Source of the DNA: Lysinibacillus sp. FSL K6-0232
GTDB lineage: Bacteria > Bacillota > Bacilli > Bacillales_A > Planococcaceae
DNA: 64,000 nt
Assembly: GCF_038008325.1 (NCBI RefSeq)
Contig: NZ_JBBOYW010000001.1
Coordinates: 2,160,001 to 2,224,000 of the forward strand
Direction of reading: 5' to 3'
Positions within the stretch are counted from its first letter, which is position 1. Each line of letters starts with the position of its first letter. This document shows positions 26,994-37,051 of this stretch, piece after piece. A program made the translations under genes and the position numbers. The notes beneath the pieces were generated by a model. The model was not told where the DNA came from. It saw only the letters and a program-made list of their open reading frames with translations, and ran no database searches.

Positions 26994-27220
26994 ATGGCAT
27001 CAGACTCTCGCTGTACAATCGGGCGTAGCGCCAGCACATTGTGGATAAGAAATGTACGCTTCGCTAATCGTGTAAAGCAAAATGCCGTGAAGGCATCTCC
27101 TGTGATCGTGAGTATTTTTACACGTCTTTTTGTCATCACACCTGACTTTGCTATATACATCATCTGAATGATTTGCCGACGCTGCATCGCTTTCATTAAC
27201 TGCTCCCTCATCTCAATCAC
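26990..27220 (-). CDS. Small 76-residue WYL-like protein, first gene of the uvrX operon
   Basis: The pattern IIQMMYIAKSGVMTKRRVKILTITGDAFTAFCFTRLAKRTFLIHNVLALRP matches a short WYL-type fold (strand, TxR, xYCxxRxxxRxFxxxxI). Such small proteins precede uvrX/yqjW in many Bacilli. Preceded by TAGGAGGG. Role unknown; ligand sensing is a family-based guess. Confidence 0.75.
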   Translation of the reverse strand: MIEMREQLMKAMQRRQIIQMMYIAKSGVMTKRRVKILTITGDAFTAFCFTRLAKRTFLIHNVLALRPIVQRESDAI

Positions 27221-27232
27221 CCTCCTATTTAT

Positions 27233-27273
27233 AGAACAAACGTTTGTATATCTATTATACGAACATACGGTCT
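27233..27273 (-). promoter_or_regulatory. Two LexA (SOS) boxes upstream of the uvrX operon
   Basis: AGAACAAACGTTTG (27233-27246) and CGAACATACGGTCT (27260-27273) each match the Bacillus LexA consensus CGAACRNRYGTTYC at 12 of 14 positions. They lie 13-53 bp upstream of the first gene, as expected for the SOS operon. Confidence 0.65.
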
Positions 27274-27371
27274 GAAATAGAAGTGGTAATTTTTAGTTAG
27301 GCATTTATGAAGAGCCGCTCTTACTTAGGACATAGGCTCTATTTTTATGATTGTAATGATACTCAATTAAA

Positions 27372-27402
27372 AAACCTTTTCAAAAATCGAAAAGGTTTCT
27401 TT
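27372..27402 (-). terminator. Terminator of the DUF6366-like gene
   Basis: Stem AAACCTTTTC / GAAAAGGTTT with a T-run on the minus strand, 25 bp after the stop at 27428. Confidence 0.75.
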
Positions 27403-27427
27403 TGAACATATTATCACTGAGGATTAT

Positions 27428-27625
27428 CTAAAAAAATAATTTATAGAGTATATAGCCGAAAAATAGGAGTAAAATTAATGCAATCGTTTCTTTCCAGCCC
27501 AAGCCTGTTAAATTTCCACCAGCTCCCCTATTGATTCCATCATTTAAAGAACCAGTAGGATTATTTTTTAACTCCTGCTGCCTTAAACGTTCCCTTTTTT
27601 CTTCTGGTGTTTCTTTTGAATCCAT
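27428..27625 (-). CDS. DUF6366-like small membrane protein
   Basis: 65 aa from the ATG at 27625, preceded by GGAGGTGTG. The start MDSKETPEEKRERLRQQEL, an NPTGSLNDGINR segment and a single C-terminal membrane helix ending YKLFF match my memory of DUF6366 proteins, sometimes mis-annotated as phage capsid proteins. Upstream in-frame TTG lies within the ribosome binding site and is rejected. Function unknown. Confidence 0.75.
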   Translation of the reverse strand: MDSKETPEEKRERLRQQELKNNPTGSLNDGINRGAGGNLTGLGWKETIALILLLFFGYILYKLFF

Positions 27626-27778
27626 ATCACACACCTCCAAAAAATATAATTATTTATAATATAACTTCTTTCTATATGAAATAGTGAAATGATCCTACTC
27701 CCAATATATCAATATGAATAAAAATTCATAAATTGTCCCATCCTAACCGTAAATGATGAAAAAATGAGGACGTGTTAT

Positions 27779-28255
27779 ATGATAAAAGGAAATTTAGCAT
27801 CACTACCATTTCGGGAGATTTTCAAGCTTTGGTCACAGCTTAGCACCAATCAAGGCTATATTGCCGCAAGTCATGCTTTTTTGCAGCATACGCGCGATAA
27901 ACAGTTAAAAGTTATGATTTTGGAATTTATTCAATGCTTAAAAGAGGACAATAAACAGTTAACATTGTTATTACAGAACAATGGCGTGCTTGCACCAGCA
28001 GCTTCACTCGCATACAGTCATATGAAGCTCACAGATATTCGAGGGAAAACAACAATTAAGGATAGTGATATTAGCGCTATTTTATCCATGAATATTGCCG
28101 CTTCTGTGATTGCTGTAAGCCAAGCATTGGAAACAGCGACTACAAAGAAGCACCTGACAAAATATCGGGAACTCCATATGCGCTATGCACTACTAGGCGC
28201 TAAGCTTATTGAGCTTAGTAAAAAGAAGGGCTGGCTATTAGCGCCAGCACAATAA
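27779..28255 (+). CDS. DUF3231/CotF-like four-helix protein
   Basis: About 158 aa from the ATG at 27779, which has GAGG at 27766-27769. Helical bundle with pattern GYIAASHAFLQHTRDKQLKVMILEF and C-terminal ELIELSKKKGWLLAPAQ, typical of DUF3231 half-proteins related to CotF. It is the last chromosomal gene before the restriction/mobile region. Confidence 0.7.
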   Translation: MIKGNLASLPFREIFKLWSQLSTNQGYIAASHAFLQHTRDKQLKVMILEFIQCLKEDNKQLTLLLQNNGVLAPAASLAYSHMKLTDIRGKTTIKDSDISAILSMNIAASVIAVSQALETATTKKHLTKYRELHMRYALLGAKLIELSKKKGWLLAPAQ

Positions 28256-28333
28256 AAGAAGCACCCACAAAGAGGCGTTCACTTAGGGATTGAAGAAAAA
28301 ACTAAAGTGAACAGCTTCAAGCGGGGCAAAAGT

Positions 28334-28383
28334 AAAAGACCAGTCACAATCAGGCATGAATGCTTGAAGCGGCTGGTCTTTTT
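28334..28383. terminator. Hairpin terminator between DUF3231-like and the RM companion gene
   Basis: AAAAGACCAG / CTGGTCTTTT arms with inner complementary GCTTCAAGC/GCTTGAAGC copies nearby; T-tails on both strands. A second inverted repeat GTTCACTT (28277-28284) / AAGTGAAC (28305-28312) lies to its left. The left end of the accessory region is probably near here. Confidence 0.65.
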
Positions 28384-28398
28384 GATCGATTATCATTT

Positions 28399-30162
28399 CT
28401 AAATGGATACCTTGAGCAAGGCATCATAGTTATGAATTTTAATAGCATCTTTGTTGTAGTCAAAATTCAGTTTATCAAGTTTATCTGATAAGCATTTTTT
28501 AGCATACGAAGGATTGCTATCAGTGTTTTTTGCTTCTAGTAACATAATTTGTTCTGACTTTCTCATTGGATGAATAACCATCCCATCAAATTCACTTAAT
28601 TTCTTTCCAGGCAAATCTTTTTGATAAATTAATATGCTTGAAGGTATTGTAATACTCGTATCATTAATGTCATCTTGTATTAGACAGTCAAGCATAAATT
28701 CCACTTCATGACGTTCATCGGTATTTCCATTCCCTTTTGCTAAAAGGGATTTAATTTCAGCAGTGCGTTGCCTCTTACCTCGTGTGCATAACACACAAAT
28801 TTCAGGGTCAACTGTTGCTTTAATTACGACTGGATTTTCGCCAAATAAATAATAGAGAAAAAATTTACTGGCGAGTAAATATCGTATGTCTGCATTTGAT
28901 GGGTGCGCAACTCGGCGCAAATATTTAATTGTAGATTTTAATACTCTAAACGATGTAAGAGCTTTATTCTGGCAATTCTTTTTTATTGAAACAAGTATTG
29001 TTCGTTCTCCAGAATTTCGATCGTAGTATCCTACTCTTGAGTTATTTATACGTTCCAATTCCAACAACAATCCTTGTGATAATTTTTTGTCCTCAGCAGT
29101 AAATGTTAATTTCAGAATAGCATCTGGTGAATAATCACGTGTTTGGCGATGTTGTTTATTAAAAATGCTTTTTGAACATAACCAAAAATCAGAATAGTAT
29201 TCTTTATACTTAATACCCTCATCTTTAGATAAAGTATTGACGATTTTTCGTGATATTCTATAGTAGCAAATAGCGTTTGAATTCTCATTATAAACTGTGT
29301 CATCAAGCATTTTCCCAATAGAAGTAATTAATCGATTTGCAGGTAATTGATCATTATAAATTGATAATAGCTCATGAAATAGGATAAGAACCGCTTCTTT
29401 ATTGCACAAGTCAATTGTAATGGGCATATTTGCAATTTGTAAGTCATAAGCGATATAGGAAACATTGCGAACAGAGCGAAAAACTTTAAATATAAAATGC
29501 AGTTTACTACTATCACTAATTGAGTTTTCATTAAGATATGCATATATAAGTTCCTGTGCCAATATGACAGATTGTTTGCTCTGATCACAACGTTCAAGGA
29601 CAAGTAATGAATTCAATAAATGTAGCCTATGATAATTTTGCTCACTCAATAAAGACTCTGCAGCTACTCTAAATCGATGGCTATTAGAACTATTCAATAG
29701 TTTATTTCTAAAATCCACATTTTCCTCTGCAAGCATTACAACTGCTCGCGAAGCAGTAAAGGTATTATAAAAATGTCCTAGATTATAAGCAATTGTAAGG
29801 ATTTGCAACATATCCCCCACAGTTGGATTTTCTTTTTCTGATATATATTGCATATTATCCCCAAATTCCTTACCCTTCACAGGGTTATTATATGTTAGCT
29901 CGAGCTTGGTCTGTAAATTTTTCTTTATTAGCTGATGAAAATATAATTGTAATACAGTATAGTCAAATCGAGATTTCCTTAGATTTTTGGGAACTCTAAT
30001 AACACCAAGCTGAGGGGTATCTTTTAGGCGCTGAATAATACCAATTTTTGATAATTCATTATATAGCTCAGTTGCATAATTGTATAAATCAACTTTTACT
30101 TTTAAGTTGCTTTTTCTTGGTTTTTGTTTCGGAAGTAAATCATGTTCAATAATCTTTCCCAT
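28399..30162 (-). CDS. RM-operon companion with a C-terminal PD-(D/E)XK-like core
   Basis: 587 aa, unknown family. The C-terminus reads EFDGMVIHP (Asp526) then MLLEAKN (Glu543, Lys545), the classic D...ExK spacing of PD-(D/E)XK nucleases, with a following helix. The first 480 residues are helical without membrane segments; a CVLCTRGKRQR motif lies near residue 455. It sits 30 bp after hsdR on the same strand, so it is likely co-transcribed with the type I restriction genes. Its bases look more AT-rich than hsdR, which hints at a separate origin. Nuclease activity is inferred from the motif only. Confidence 0.6.
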   Translation of the reverse strand: MGKIIEHDLLPKQKPRKSNLKVKVDLYNYATELYNELSKIGIIQRLKDTPQLGVIRVPKNLRKSRFDYTVLQLYFHQLIKKNLQTKLELTYNNPVKGKEFGDNMQYISEKENPTVGDMLQILTIAYNLGHFYNTFTASRAVVMLAEENVDFRNKLLNSSNSHRFRVAAESLLSEQNYHRLHLLNSLLVLERCDQSKQSVILAQELIYAYLNENSISDSSKLHFIFKVFRSVRNVSYIAYDLQIANMPITIDLCNKEAVLILFHELLSIYNDQLPANRLITSIGKMLDDTVYNENSNAICYYRISRKIVNTLSKDEGIKYKEYYSDFWLCSKSIFNKQHRQTRDYSPDAILKLTFTAEDKKLSQGLLLELERINNSRVGYYDRNSGERTILVSIKKNCQNKALTSFRVLKSTIKYLRRVAHPSNADIRYLLASKFFLYYLFGENPVVIKATVDPEICVLCTRGKRQRTAEIKSLLAKGNGNTDERHEVEFMLDCLIQDDINDTSITIPSSILIYQKDLPGKKLSEFDGMVIHPMRKSEQIMLLEAKNTDSNPSYAKKCLSDKLDKLNFDYNKDAIKIHNYDALLKVSI

Positions 30163-30192
30163 TCAAAATGCTCCTTTATCATACGGTATAGA

Positions 30193-33100
30193 CTACACCA
30201 ACCCTAAATACTTCTCAAAGAATATCATTAGTTTTTCGATAATTCCTTGTTTTTTCGCGGCTCTGCCTCCGCCAAAGCGGGATACAGGTGGCATGATTTT
30301 ATCAATGGCTGTACCGGTCGTCTTAAGCATTCCATCTCGGAAAGCATTGTCGATGAAACGGCGGGTTTCTTCGGGCTTTAATTTTTCTTCTTCTATAATT
30401 GCTGAAATATCCGCTTCCTTACGCTCATGGAGGAATTTGCGCCAATCCTCATCCACTTTGGTCGATACATTGACTTGCTCTATAAAACGCTCGATAAGCT
30501 CTTTCTTACTTCGAAGTTCAATACTTGAATTGATAGCCTTATCAATAGTTGTAAGAATGGTTTTATCCTTACAGTTGGATTGTTGATATTTAGCTACAAG
30601 CATAAGGATGTAATCAATGTTTACCTCTATCTGCTTGACCAGTTCAATCTCAAAAACTATGTCATCATTGATAGTTTCTTTGTCACCATCAGCACCTTTT
30701 CTGTATTCCTGATACAGGTCAATATAAATGCTCTGATAGTCCTGAAAATCCCTTTCAGATAAAATCTCATTTCCTTCAAAGTCATCGAAAGAAGTAAGAA
30801 TGTTTCTAAGCCGAAGTATTGCTCCATATAGCCGTATAAAGTCTTTTTCAGCTTCTTCTCCGAGAATAGGTTGTCCAAGGGGATACTGTGTTGTAAGGGT
30901 TGCAATCAGTTCAGCATAGCCCGGCTTGTGTTCACCTTTTTCATCATATCCCTTATAATATTCATCGAATGTTTTTAGCAGTACAATACCGCCTGCATCC
31001 TTATTGCCGAATAGTGCAATAGCTTTGTCTGTTTCTTCTTTCAAATCTCTAAAGCAAACGATATTGCCATAGGTCTTAACGCTGTTTAGGATGCGGTTAG
31101 TTCTTGAAAAAGCCTGAATCAGTCCATGCTGCTTCAGGTTTTTATCTACCCATAACGTATTCAGGGTTGTTGCATCAAAGCCTGTCAGGAACATATTGAC
31201 AACAATCAATATATCAATCTCCCTATTCTTTACACGAAGAGAAAGGTCTTTATAATAATTCTGGAACTTATCCGAGGAAGTATCGTAATTCGTACTAAAT
31301 GTGGAATTGTAATCTCGGATAGCTGCCTCAAGAAAATCTCTGGAGCTCTGGTCAAGGTTTTCCATATTAAAATCCTCTTCAGGCAACAGTCCATCTGGCT
31401 CCTCCTCATTTGCACTAAAACTGAAAATAGTTGCAATGGTAAGGTTACGGTTCTTTTCCGCTATCTGCTTCTTAAACTCATTATAGTATCTGATTGCCAT
31501 TGGGATGGATGCAGCAGCAAATATGGAGTTGAAACCGGCAACTCGCCTTGTTTCACGCTTTTCAATCATCTTTTTAGGGTTGTGCTTATCTGCTTCTTCC
31601 CATTTCGCAGAGAATGTGTAATAACTATTACGCTTTGTCTTCTGATCAAAGTGTTCAAGAACATAAGAAACAATTTCACTGATTCGCTGTGGATCTGCTA
31701 AGGCTTTTTCTCTATCTATGCTATAGACTTTTTTATCATTAACGTAATCAGGCATCTTGATGGTGTTAATAAAATCTATTCTAAAAGGCAGAACATTCCC
31801 ATCATTGATGGCATCTACAATGGTATAAGTATGCAACTTTTCTCCAAAAGCCTGTTCGGTTGTACGAAGTAGCGGGTTACCTCCCGAACTGGCATTAGCG
31901 GCAAAAATCGGAGTTCCCGTAAAGCCGAAGATATGGTAGTTCTTAAAGCTCTTTGTGATAGCTTGATGCATTTCGCCAAATTGGGAACGGTGACACTCAT
32001 CAAAAATCAGCACCACGTGTTTCTTATAAATATCATGCTGTTTATTTTTACGGATGAATATATCCAACTTCTGAATAGTGGTTACAATGATTTTGTATTC
32101 ATGAGGATTTCCTTTTTCGTCCCTGTCTTCCAATTGTCTTTGAAGAACTCTTGTGGACGTATTACCATTAGCAGCTCCCTTTTCAAAACGGTCATATTCC
32201 TTCATCGTCTGATAGTCCAGATCTTTACGGTCAACAACAAACAGTACCTTGTCTATGTAAGGCAAGGCAGAAGCTAATTGTGCTGTCTTAAAACTGGTCA
32301 ATGTCTTACCAGAGCCTGTTGTATGCCAAATATATCCTCCAGCTGCAGTTGTACCCATCTTCTTGTAGTTTGTTGATACTACAATACGTGATAATATACG
32401 TTCTGCAGCAGCTATTTGATAAGGACGCATTACAAGTAACAGGTCTTCAGATGTAAAAATACAATATTTTGTTAGTATATTTAAGAGGGTATGCTTGGCA
32501 AAAAATGTTTTAGTAAAGTCCACAAGGTCAGGAATAATTTTGTTATTTGCATCTGCCCAAAAGCTGGTAAACTCAAAGCTGTTGCTTGTTTTTTTGCTTC
32601 TTCGACGTTCACTGCTGCTTTGCTCCTTAATATGAGCATTTCTTGTGGTGTTACTATAATACTTTGTATGGGTGCCATTGGAGATTACGAATATTTGTAC
32701 ATACTCAAATAAACCAGAAGCCGCCCAAAAGCTGTCACGCTGGTATCTTTTTATCTGGTTGAAGGCTTCACGGATAGCAACACCGCGACGCTTTAACTCC
32801 ACATGGACAAGGGGAAGTCCATTGACAAGTATAGTCACATCATATCGGCTTTCGTGCTTTCCACCAGCTTCTTCGTATTGATTAATAACCTGCAGGCGAT
32901 TGTTATGGATGTTCTTCTTATCTAAAAGGTAGATGTTCTTTGTTGTTCCATCTTCACGTTTTAGAATCTGGATATGGTCATCCTGAATTTTTCTGGTCTT
33001 TTCAACAATTCCCTCGTTAGTATTTGCTATACATTCTGTGAAAAATTTATCCCATTCGCTATCAGTAAAGGTGAAGTCATTAAGCAGTTCAAGTTGCTTT

Positions 33101-33294
33101 CGGAGATTTGCTATCAATGCAGCTTCATTGTGCACTTCAATATATTCATATCCTTGGGAAGTCAGTTGCCTGATAAACTCCCGCTCAAGTTCCGCCTCGC
33201 TTTGATACTTTTCAGGACGGACATTATATTCAGCTGCATATTCAGCAACAACCGTTGCTTCGTCAGTACTTGCAACGATGTTGTATATACTCAT
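30193..33294 (-). CDS. hsdR: Type I restriction enzyme, R subunit
   Basis: 1033 aa. N-terminal nuclease core: Asp152 in RYDVTILVNG and Glu166/Lys168 in HVELKRRG (PD-(D/E)XK). Superfamily 2 translocase motifs follow: Walker A TTGSGKTLTS, Walker B FDECHRS, motif III FTGTPI, and the helicase domain 2 motifs (LTGFDATTLNTLWVDK, QAFSRTNR). Cuts unmethylated DNA after ATP-driven translocation, acting in complex with HsdM and HsdS. The ATG overlaps the hsdS stop by 4 bp. It appears intact. Confidence 0.95.
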   Translation of the reverse strand: MSIYNIVASTDEATVVAEYAAEYNVRPEKYQSEAELEREFIRQLTSQGYEYIEVHNEAALIANLRKQLELLNDFTFTDSEWDKFFTECIANTNEGIVEKTRKIQDDHIQILKREDGTTKNIYLLDKKNIHNNRLQVINQYEEAGGKHESRYDVTILVNGLPLVHVELKRRGVAIREAFNQIKRYQRDSFWAASGLFEYVQIFVISNGTHTKYYSNTTRNAHIKEQSSSERRRSKKTSNSFEFTSFWADANNKIIPDLVDFTKTFFAKHTLLNILTKYCIFTSEDLLLVMRPYQIAAAERILSRIVVSTNYKKMGTTAAGGYIWHTTGSGKTLTSFKTAQLASALPYIDKVLFVVDRKDLDYQTMKEYDRFEKGAANGNTSTRVLQRQLEDRDEKGNPHEYKIIVTTIQKLDIFIRKNKQHDIYKKHVVLIFDECHRSQFGEMHQAITKSFKNYHIFGFTGTPIFAANASSGGNPLLRTTEQAFGEKLHTYTIVDAINDGNVLPFRIDFINTIKMPDYVNDKKVYSIDREKALADPQRISEIVSYVLEHFDQKTKRNSYYTFSAKWEEADKHNPKKMIEKRETRRVAGFNSIFAAASIPMAIRYYNEFKKQIAEKNRNLTIATIFSFSANEEEPDGLLPEEDFNMENLDQSSRDFLEAAIRDYNSTFSTNYDTSSDKFQNYYKDLSLRVKNREIDILIVVNMFLTGFDATTLNTLWVDKNLKQHGLIQAFSRTNRILNSVKTYGNIVCFRDLKEETDKAIALFGNKDAGGIVLLKTFDEYYKGYDEKGEHKPGYAELIATLTTQYPLGQPILGEEAEKDFIRLYGAILRLRNILTSFDDFEGNEILSERDFQDYQSIYIDLYQEYRKGADGDKETINDDIVFEIELVKQIEVNIDYILMLVAKYQQSNCKDKTILTTIDKAINSSIELRSKKELIERFIEQVNVSTKVDEDWRKFLHERKEADISAIIEEEKLKPEETRRFIDNAFRDGMLKTTGTAIDKIMPPVSRFGGGRAAKKQGIIEKLMIFFEKYLGLV

Positions 33295-34454
33295 GCCGTC
33301 ACCTCCTTGAATGATAACAGTTTATCCCTATAATATTCATATTGCTTTTGCCGTGCTTCGATTTCAGCAGGAATGCCGCTGGTTAAGTCGTTGCAGAGAG
33401 CGTCAAAGCGATCGAGGATAGCTACGATGCGCTCTTGTTCTTCTAAGGGTGGAACAGGGATTTTAGCCTTTGAAATATTGTCATTATATAGCCTTGCAAT
33501 AGTTCCCCCAGTAGATATTGACCAAGGCTTCATCGCATAGCAATAATATAGAAATTTATTTAACACTTTTCTCTCATCATTATCAATCCACACAATATTA
33601 GAGTCTTGGTAATAAGCTGGTTTTCCATCATAAATTACAGTTCTTCCGATTGTTCCAGCAGCAGATATAAGAATATCGCCTTTTTTAGGGAAGGAATATG
33701 CTTTTCGGTATTCATCGTATTTTTCCTGTGAAATAAAAGCATCTGGTTCTTTTCCAAATGTCCCAATTTTAAAGAATGGAACATCACCAACTGGGCTTGT
33801 TTCTGCTTTCATAATACGCCTACACATACAAACAGGTCCAATTTCCCCCAATGTCATCCACTTGATATCAGGGTTATTACCAAACGTAAGCAGCAGATCC
33901 CTATAATACTCATACTGCTTTCTTCTTGCTGTAAGCTCTGCTGTAAGCTCTGCTGTAAGCTCTGCTGTAAGCTCTGTGAAATTATCCAGAATACGGACAA
34001 TTTCCTGCTGTACAGGTAGTGGGGGAAGGGGGATTTTATATTTTGAAACCATCGGGACAGTCAGCTGCGGTATACCGGTAGTCGGTACTTGAAAGTTTAT
34101 TGTTTCAATAACATATTTTAAAAAATCTACCTGTAAAGATTTTTTTGGAATTGCACAAATAAGCCTTACAATAGGATAAAATGGATCCCTGCGTAGTTCA
34201 CAATAACCAATAGTACCCCGTGCTGCAATAGTAACGCATGGCTCACTTATTTTTACAATATTAGTATATCCATATAATGCGTTGACTCCGACACCATTAC
34301 TGTATATCGGAATGGTATAGTCTTTCGTTAATTCTTTTGAATAGTTATTTTTGGGAACATCTCCACCCGCTGACAATTCACAAACTTCTCCTATGGTTTT
34401 ATACTCAACCCCATGAGGGCAAAATTCAGCAATCAATTCATCTAATTTACTCAT
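33291..34454 (-). CDS. hsdS: Type I RM specificity subunit with four TAEL-type repeats
   Basis: 387 aa with two target-recognition domains (about residues 1-150 and 200-350) and two matching conserved helices ([12 protein letters not shown] and [14 protein letters not shown]). The central helix contains ELTA four times, encoded by four 12-bp DNA repeats at 33928-33975. In EcoR124-type enzymes the number of TAEL units sets the distance between the two halves of the recognition sequence. It directs both methylation and restriction. Overlaps hsdM and hsdR by 4 bp on either side, so all three are translated together. Confidence 0.93.
   Translation of the reverse strand: MSKLDELIAEFCPHGVEYKTIGEVCELSAGGDVPKNNYSKELTKDYTIPIYSNGVGVNALYGYTNIVKISEPCVTIAARGTIGYCELRRDPFYPIVRLICAIPKKSLQVDFLKYVIETINFQVPTTGIPQLTVPMVSKYKIPLPPLPVQQEIVRILDNFTELTAELTAELTAELTARRKQYEYYRDLLLTFGNNPDIKWMTLGEIGPVCMCRRIMKAETSPVGDVPFFKIGTFGKEPDAFISQEKYDEYRKAYSFPKKGDILISAAGTIGRTVIYDGKPAYYQDSNIVWIDNDERKVLNKFLYYCYAMKPWSISTGGTIARLYNDNISKAKIPVPPLEEQERIVAILDRFDALCNDLTSGIPAEIEARQKQYEYYRDKLLSFKEVTA
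33928..33975 (-). repeat. Four tandem 12-bp repeats inside hsdS
   Basis: Plus-strand unit GCTGTAAGCTCT occurs four times without a mismatch. Each unit adds four residues in frame, so slippage changes the spacer between target-recognition domains but does not break the protein. Confidence 0.92.
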
Positions 34455-36019
34455 TTGCCCACCTCAATTTCTGCAATAATCTTATCTATTTCTTCCCTCA
34501 AAACCTGCTCTCTCGCCACAATCTTTTCTATTTCAGCATTGAGGGCAACAATATCAATCTTTTCTCTCGTATCCTCTTGTTCCACATATGTTGAAACAGA
34601 CAGGTTATAATCTTGTTCAGCAATTTCGCTGTTTGGCACAAGCCTAGCAAAATGCTCTATATCTTTTCTATCTTTGAATGCGTTAAGAATGGTCTCAATA
34701 TTTTCCTGTGTTAGTTTGTTGTTATTCGTAACCTTGACAAATTCCTTTGATGCATCGATAAATAAGGTGCTATTTTCCGATTTAGATTTCTTCAGCACCA
34801 TAATGCAGGTAGCAATGCTGGTACCATAAAACAAGTTATCCGGTAGCTGAATAATACAGTCGATATAGTTATTATCAATCAGGTACTGCCTGATTTTCTT
34901 TTCAGCACCTCCACGGTACATTACACCGGGGAAACAAACGATAGCCGCTGTTCCGTTTGTCGCAAGCCAAGAAAGACTATGCATAATAAAAGCAAGGTCT
35001 GCTTTAGATTTAGGAGCCAATACTCCCGCTGGAGAAAAACGAGGGTCATTAATCAAAATAGGATCATTATCGCCCTTCCATTTAATAGAGTAAGGTGGAT
35101 TTGATACAATGGCTTCAAAAGGCTCATCATCCCAATGTTGCGGATCTGTTAGCGTGTCACCAAGGGCAATATCAAATTTGTCATAATCAATATCGTGCAG
35201 GAACATATTAATTCTGCACAGGTTGTAGGTTGTAATGTTGATTTCTTGACCGAAGAAACCTTGACGTACATTTTCTTTTCCTAAGATTTTTGCAAACTTT
35301 AGCAGCAGAGAGCCAGAACCGCAAGCGGGGTCATATACCTTGTTGACTTCAGTTTTTCCTACTAATGTTAAGTGGGTAAGGAGTTCAGAAACCTCCTGCG
35401 GCGTATAGTATTCACCACCACTTTTTCCTGCATTGGATGCATACATACCCATTAAAAATTCATAAGCATCACCGAATGCATCTATGGTATTGTCTTTGTA
35501 ATCTCCCAGCTTCATTTCTCCAACAGAATTCATTAGCTTAACTAACTTTTCATTACGCTTTACTACAGTGTTTCCTAGCTTATTGCTGTTAACATCAATA
35601 TCGTCAAACAGACCTTTGAAATTATCTTCACTCTCTGTTCCTTGGGCAGATGCTTCTATATTACTGAAAATCTGTTCCAGTGTTTCATTTAAGTTTTCAT
35701 CGTCCTTTGCACGAGCTCGGACATTTTCAAAAAGCTCGCTAGGTAAGATAAAGAATCCTTTTGTCTTAACTAAATCCTCTCGTGCCTGTTCTGCTTCTTC
35801 GTCGGATAACTTAGCATAATCAAATTCCGTATTGCCAGCTTCCCATTCTCCGGCGTTAATATAGGCAGTAATATTTTCAGATATGTAGCGGTAAAACAGC
35901 ATACCTAGAACATATTGCTTAAAATCCCATCCATCTACACTGCCTCTTAGATCATTTGCCATATTCCATATCGTGCGGTGTAATTCCGCTCGTTCCTGTT
36001 CTTTTCTGTTATTTTTCAT
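34451..36019 (-). CDS. hsdM: Type I RM DNA adenine methyltransferase subunit
   Basis: About 522 aa from the ATG at 36019, which has GGAAG upstream; a longer frame to 36040 overlaps the regulator gene. An N-terminal helical HsdM domain ([23 protein letters not shown]) precedes the methyltransferase core: SAM motif [15 protein letters not shown] and catalytic NPPYSIKW (N6-adenine type). Forms the M2S modification complex and the restriction complex with HsdR. Overlaps hsdS by 4 bp. Confidence 0.95.
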   Translation of the reverse strand: MKNNRKEQERAELHRTIWNMANDLRGSVDGWDFKQYVLGMLFYRYISENITAYINAGEWEAGNTEFDYAKLSDEEAEQAREDLVKTKGFFILPSELFENVRARAKDDENLNETLEQIFSNIEASAQGTESEDNFKGLFDDIDVNSNKLGNTVVKRNEKLVKLMNSVGEMKLGDYKDNTIDAFGDAYEFLMGMYASNAGKSGGEYYTPQEVSELLTHLTLVGKTEVNKVYDPACGSGSLLLKFAKILGKENVRQGFFGQEINITTYNLCRINMFLHDIDYDKFDIALGDTLTDPQHWDDEPFEAIVSNPPYSIKWKGDNDPILINDPRFSPAGVLAPKSKADLAFIMHSLSWLATNGTAAIVCFPGVMYRGGAEKKIRQYLIDNNYIDCIIQLPDNLFYGTSIATCIMVLKKSKSENSTLFIDASKEFVKVTNNNKLTQENIETILNAFKDRKDIEHFARLVPNSEIAEQDYNLSVSTYVEQEDTREKIDIVALNAEIEKIVAREQVLREEIDKIIAEIEVGK

Positions 36020-36023
36020 AACT

Positions 36024-36245
36024 CTACTTCCTTTCTTCAACCATATTCGGCACTAATTCCATGATATCTTTAAAATCAACGCCAAGTGCCGTACAAACCT
36101 TTACAAGAACGTCCATACTGACATATTCGTTTTTAGAAAGCTTTGAAATTGACGATGGACTTATTCCCGCAGCAGCTTGTAAATCTTTCTTCTTCATATC
36201 GCGGTCTATCAACAATTTCCAAAGCTTTTTATAGCTAACGGTCAT
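36024..36245 (-). CDS. XRE-type HTH regulator of the RM operon
   Basis: 73 aa from the ATG at 36245 with GAGGTGACC upstream. A single XRE helix-turn-helix fills the protein ([38 protein letters not shown]), close to the Cro/C1 and controller-protein class. Its stop is 4 bp before the hsdM start, so it leads the operon and probably controls its own transcription and restriction timing. Confidence 0.85.
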   Translation of the reverse strand: MTVSYKKLWKLLIDRDMKKKDLQAAAGISPSSISKLSKNEYVSMDVLVKVCTALGVDFKDIMELVPNMVEERK

Positions 36246-37036
36246 CTTGGTCACCTCTTTATATATGTTTTTTCCATTATAGCACATTTTCTTCAAAAAT
36301 AACATGATAATTCTGTGTTTGTGAAGTAATTTTACAATGTTAACAAAAATAATGATAGTTGTATATGTCTTTCTTTTTTACTTTATTCAAATAAATACTT
36401 TTAGACAAAAAAGTCGGAAACTCTAATTGAAAAATCCAAAACTACAGCATTCAGCCTCCTTAAACTTTATATCGCTTTAGCTCAAATTTGAGCAAAAGCA
36501 TAAGCATTACAGCCGTCTTTTCTGGAAAATAGACAGGCTGTTTTTTATTTTAAGGGTTCGAATCGATAGAATTCTTCGCTTATAAATGAGGAAGTAAAAT
36601 ATTTTTCTAAAATCCTCAACTAATGTGTTCTACCAAGGCTATAAGGTGAGAGGAAAATGCTTTGCATGACCTTAGAGTTAGTTATTTGCTGTGACATTTA
36701 GCTAAGGGGTTAATAATTTCGGCTATTAGCAGAGGAAAGCAATTTACAGAAATATTTGTTCCGGTACTCAAACTGCAAGCTTGTGTCTTGTGGATGATGA
36801 GAGGAAATTACCTTAGCAAACTCTGTGGATCTGCCTTTCTCATGAACAACCAATGAAAGCATAGTTTTTCTCTCACTGCTCCTTGACAACTGAATACCCC
36901 GAAATGCAATAGATACTTCAAGCAGAATATGCCATGACGATAATTCCGAGCGTATCCCTTGCAAGATAACGAGGTTGTGTCAAACAAGGCAAACCCTCTG
37001 GAACCGTAGTAGCATTTCGGCTCATTTTTAACAGGC
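36246..37036. other. Long noncoding stretch between hsd operon and primase gene
   Basis: About 790 bp without a convincing gene in either direction. It holds an intact plus-strand terminator with no gene before it (36509-36546: ACAGCC / GGCTGT with inner pairing and a T-run), and a 9-bp inverted repeat CCGAAATGC (near 36898) / GCATTTCGG (37012-37020). The stretch CTTGACAACTGAAT at 36881-36894 looks like the leader of clostridial mobile elements. This may be the left end of the mobile block, or an untranslated leader RNA. Confidence 0.4.
36509..36546 (+). terminator. Orphan terminator in the noncoding stretch
   Basis: ACAGCC (36509-36514) pairs with GGCTGT (36536-36541) with further imperfect pairs inside, then T6. 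No plus-strand gene precedes it; it may belong to a small RNA or a gene lost by deletion. Confidence 0.55.
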
Positions 37037-37051
37037 AAGGAGGTGAAATAA

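Noticed and set aside
36550..36570. GGTTCGAATC, similar to a tRNA T-loop
   Set aside because: No acceptor stem, anticodon or D-arm around it; no tRNA gene can be folded.
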